64,000 nt of DNA from Aralia elata. Taxonomy: Eukaryota > Streptophyta > Magnoliopsida > Apiales > Araliaceae. The stretch spans positions 92,778,720 to 92,842,719 of the forward strand of contig CM068384.1 in NCBI GenBank assembly GCA_034770075.1. The letters run 5' to 3'. The notes under the pieces were generated by a model, which made no database searches, was not told where the DNA came from, and saw only the letters and a list, made by a program, of their open reading frames with translations. The translations under genes were made by a program, and so were the position numbers. This document shows positions 60,940 through 64,000 of the stretch, in pieces. Within the stretch, counting starts at the first letter, position 1, and each line of letters opens with the position of its first letter.

Positions 60940-62113
60940 AAAGAAAAGCACCGTGTGTGAAAAGCTACTTCCAAATCACAAAGGAAAAGAAGCATGCAAC
61001 ATTATTACCCATGGTGTAGCCCAAGAAGTCGAAAGGATAGAAAATTGAAAAAAAAAAAGAACTCAAAGGTTCCCCTCCTAGGGTTCGGCCTCTAGGGGGC
61101 ACACTATGGACAACCCAAATACTGACTCTACTATCGAAAGATCTCAGAATTGCAAAGATGAGAATATCAAAAATCCACCCAATATGGTGGTCCACTAGAA
61201 AATGGTGGTTGAAGTACTCAAGAGTATCCCTTGCCAAGAAATTGGATAACCAAGGGAGGAGACACAAGAATTGACGAATTAAAAAATCCACCCAAGATGG
61301 TGGTCCACTCTAAATGGTGGCCAAGTCCTCGTAGATTGCACTTGCCAAGAAATTGGATGACCAAGTGACGAGGCATGCAACTTAAGCCCTTATAAAACCC
61401 TATAGGCCAAACAATTGGCACGACGTACCAAGGGATAAGGCACAAGTTATACTTTGAACTTTAAAAGTAATCGAGGCACCTGATTATAAGTCCTCAAAGT
61501 TATACTTTCAACTTTAAAAGTAATCGAGGCACCTAACTATAAGTCCTCAAAGTTATACTTTCAACTTTAAAAGTAATCGAGGCAGCTGACTAAAAGTCCT
61601 CAAAGTTATACTTTCAACTCTAAAAGTAAGCGAGGCACCTGACTATAAGCCCTCAAACCCGAGAAAGTTACACTTTATCTCTAAAAGTGGCGAACGTTAT
61701 GCTTTATCCGACAAAAACAAAATCTATTATTATTATCTTTATGAAAATTTTTGAAACGTTGTGCTTTTCGTTAAAAGCAATATGATTATTAATAAAAAAT
61801 GTCAAACTTTCACTTATACTTGAATATTCTTCGGTTTTAAAAGTATGGATTCAAGTGTTAGTTTGCGAGAAATCGGGAAAAAAAAGCATGTTAATTAAAA
61901 AAAAAAAATTTGCATGTTTACTATCACTATTATGAATATTGTTGTCTTGGAGTATTAATTTGAATAACTTATGATTCAATGCTAAACATTGGGTCTTAAG
62001 GAAAAATTCAAGTTAAAGGCAATCAATAATGCTAAAGAAACTCTATTATGATAAATGACATATAAATGAGTTCTTTGATACAGGAAATAACAAAAAGCTA
62101 TAAAAAACCATAC
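60940..62113. other. Tat-like internal region without pol, copy 2
   Basis: Equivalent of 33527-34919 in cleaner form. It has CCTAGGGTTCGGCC words near 61077, two GGTGGTCCACT repeats (61180-61330) and the 53 bp array. No protease, RT or integrase motif in any frame. Confidence 0.65.
61444..61655 (+). repeat. 53 bp tandem repeat, four units
   Basis: Units of exactly 53 bp begin AAGTTATACTTTCAACTTTA and end GTCCTCA, with only a few substitutions among the four. A partial fifth unit follows. Confidence 0.85.
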
Positions 62114-62641
62114 CTAGAAGTAATGAGATCCAGCCCAGCACGAAAAGATATTCATCGGGAGAGGGGCTGCACAAATCATGGGCTTAGAGAATGTCTGTAG
62201 CTCCACGACATCTTTGTTGTTGGGTGGATACCCGAGGTCACTAAAGGGCGAGGTGGCAGAATCAAGATGAAGAAAGTCAAATAAGGCGAGCTCCTCAACG
62301 GGCAAAGAAAGTAAAACATCGATGCCCCCACCCAAAGAACTAGCAACTGTACCCTCCCTTTCAGGTGAAGCCTCGGGAGAATCCTTCTGGGGAGGATGGA
62401 ACTGGCCAATAGGTTTCGAAGGATTCCCCCTCGGGGGAGGAGGATTAACTGCCATAATGGCATCAACATCAACATGGGTGTCACCGGTACCCTCCAAGCT
62501 GTCATGAGAAGACGTTATATGTGGGTGTGAAGATGGAAATGTACCAACCACAGCAGGACCTAAGCCCACATCAAACATGGAATTGTCAACATTACGGCTA
62601 ACACGATCATCATGAGGTGAGGAGGGCTCGACAACAATCAT
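62114..62641 (-). CDS. Antisense ORF of Tat-like element, C-terminal part, copy 2
   Basis: A 175-codon minus-strand frame rich in Pro, Ser and Asp (NVDNSMFDVGLGPAVVGTFP, HITSSHDSLEGTGDTHVDVD, NPPPPRGNPSKPIG). It lies between gag and the 3' LTR on the opposite strand, where Tat-lineage elements carry additional antisense genes. The apparent start may be internal: upstream minus-strand pieces at 63353-63619 and an ATG near 63828 probably belong to the same interrupted or spliced gene. Function unknown. The frame is less broken than in copy 1. Confidence 0.4.
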   Translation of the reverse strand: MIVVEPSSPHDDRVSRNVDNSMFDVGLGPAVVGTFPSSHPHITSSHDSLEGTGDTHVDVDAIMAVNPPPPRGNPSKPIGQFHPPQKDSPEASPEREGTVASSLGGGIDVLLSLPVEELALFDFLHLDSATSPFSDLGYPPNNKDVVELQTFSKPMICAAPLPMNIFSCWAGSHYF

Positions 62642-63352
62642 GTTATGTCAAGGAGGCTCACAAGTAGTGGAGGTCGCCACTTCACTTGCAGTACCCATAA
62701 AAAGTCCAATGGGAACATTATCATTATCATCAGTCTCAGCAATCTAAAAAGATGGATCCTCGGGTTTATTCTAGAGTAAGTAACTCTTATCTCCCCGACA
62801 GCAGAGGATCCCGGGGGAGGAACTCGAGGAGGTACCCGAGACGAAGTCTGAAAGGATTGTGTCACCATGAAATCATGAAGTATAATTGTCAGCCCACCTG
62901 AAAGTCTCTATCAGGTATGCAACGCACTCGGTATCCCTAGGAGACAGACTGGATGGGCTACAAGAAGCCGAAGTAACAACAGGAAGACTGCAAGATATAT
63001 ATAATCTAGAATAAGAACGTAATTTGAAAAAAGAAAAGGAAGCAGACATACTCTAGAGTATGGGTGAATTCCCCCCAAACAGTAATGAATGTGCATGAAA
63101 AAAAGCACCCGCGGGAAATCAACACAGTAAGGGCGTCATGATACATAGATCCCTACATAGCTGAATGCCCTACATGGTTGAATGCCCAACATGGTTGAAC
63201 GCCCTACATAACCGAATGCAGCGATATATGCCCGCGCTCTTTAGTATAGCCTTATACTCAACATTCCCGAGGATCTCGTCAGTCCAATGTTGCCATCCTT
63301 GAAGACGGCTAGATGAGTCAGACAGGAAACGAAAGGGACTGAAAGGGTATTC

Positions 63353-63830
63353 TTATTTCTCTATGCACATGCGGGGAATGCGACCGGAATGGGGGAAGTC
63401 GTCCCAACCTGCGCAAGCCGCGACATAAAGAAACAAGCCTTCTTTCTCTGGTGAAGGAAAAGTTGTGCGATCATAAGTCCGGACATGCTCCCAAAAAGTG
63501 TCAAAAGGCCCAAAAAAGGGAGCCTTTCCCCAATCATTGATGAAGGGAATTACCCTGGAAGTCTTCAATTCTTCAGAACATTCGGTAGACGAGGCCTGCA
63601 AGTAAGAAAGACTCCACATGCGGATACTAAGGATGTCAAGTAAGGCATATGAACTTGAGTAGGCTTACCATGGCAAGGGGAGAATTTGAGTTTTTCACTT
63701 GAGAATACCTGAAAATAGGAAGAAATGAAGTCAGGGAAGGATCAAAATCACAATTGTGAAAGAAAAATAAGATTTGAAATTTTTCAACAAAACTTCGGAC
63801 AACCAAAATGCATCCTTCGGAGCCATTGTT
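63353..63830 (-). pseudogene. Antisense ORF of Tat-like element, N-terminal part, copy 2
   Basis: An ATG at about 63826-63828 (MAPKDAFW...) is followed by an intron-like segment ending CTATTTTCAG, then a frame with VIPFINDWGKAPFFGPFDTF, WEHVRTYDRTTFPSPEKEGL and FLYVAACAGWDDFPHSGRIP. It has a globular-protein look and is preserved in both copies. I do not recognise the family. Being antisense inside an LTR element suggests an aORF or a captured host gene. Confidence 0.4.
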
Positions 63831-64000
63831 TAGATTATTTTGCTATGTGTCATGGCCGTTGGTGATGACTTGTGAAGATCTCGTCGATACGGTCGTTTTG
63901 ATATATTATGGGCCCCGAGACTCTAAACGGAACAAAAGTTATGGTCAAAACAGCGATCACGATTCCCAATGTTTAAATTTTGGTACATTTTCTCCTAGGA

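Larger units (their letters stand above)
42296..64000 (+). repeat. Copy 2 of the 21 kb direct duplication
   Basis: It matches 15561-36912 from its first base after the gap to the window end. The first 4 kb has dense extra bases; from about 46400 on, it matches copy 1 closely, and from about 60000 on it is cleaner than copy 1. Confidence 0.95.

Overview
The window looks like a repeat-dominated stretch of eudicot plant nuclear DNA. It is AT-rich and has one intact host gene (an extensin), relics of other plant genes, and layers of plant LTR retrotransposons and a CACTA transposon. I cannot name the species. One host gene, the extensin at 17192-18511, appears intact. Nearly all other coding-looking sequence belongs to decayed transposons or to gene fragments inside them.

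Region 1 (1-11083) is a tandem Ty3/gypsy array of the form internal-LTR-internal-LTR, with a repeat period of 5689 bp. Both internal units are defective in the same ways. They carry gag with two CCHC knuckles, a protease whose active-site Gly is replaced, only the start of reverse transcriptase, the RNase H tail, and the integrase C-terminus with a chromodomain-like end. They have a tRNA-iMet-type primer site and 2.7 kb LTRs. Region 2 (11084-15560) holds an LTR-like relic, a broken ACT-domain (ACR-type) gene fragment at 12614-13040, and AT-rich filler.

Region 3 (15561-42195) holds the extensin gene and then a nest of insertions. An older LTR related to region 1 (20285-21123, resuming at 39055) is split by a Tat/Ogre-like element (21124-39054). 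That element has gag but no visible pol, and it carries antisense ORFs. It is split just after its primer site by a 9.8 kb CACTA element (21883-31695) with an AGT target-site duplication on both sides. The CACTA element carries captured host exons: two joinable exons of a plant gene I do not recognise, and one exon of uroporphyrinogen-III C-methyltransferase (UPM1). At 39927-41350 there are minus-orientation LTR remnants.

Region 4 (42296-64000) follows a gap of exactly 100 N and repeats 15561-36912 in the same order and orientation, down to the CACTA insertion site and its TSD. Single-base insertions are dense toward the end of the left contig (about 33000-42195) and at the start of the right contig (42296 to about 46400). 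There the extensin copy is unreadable. Between these zones the two copies match closely but with real-looking substitutions. The simplest reading is an unmerged overlap, or two haplotypes, placed side by side across a scaffold gap. A genuine 21 kb duplication is possible but less likely.

I found no RNA genes, CRISPR arrays or bacterial features. The most biologically interesting objects are the gene-capturing CACTA element and the pol-less Tat-like element with antisense ORFs. I see no evidence of a wholly new system.
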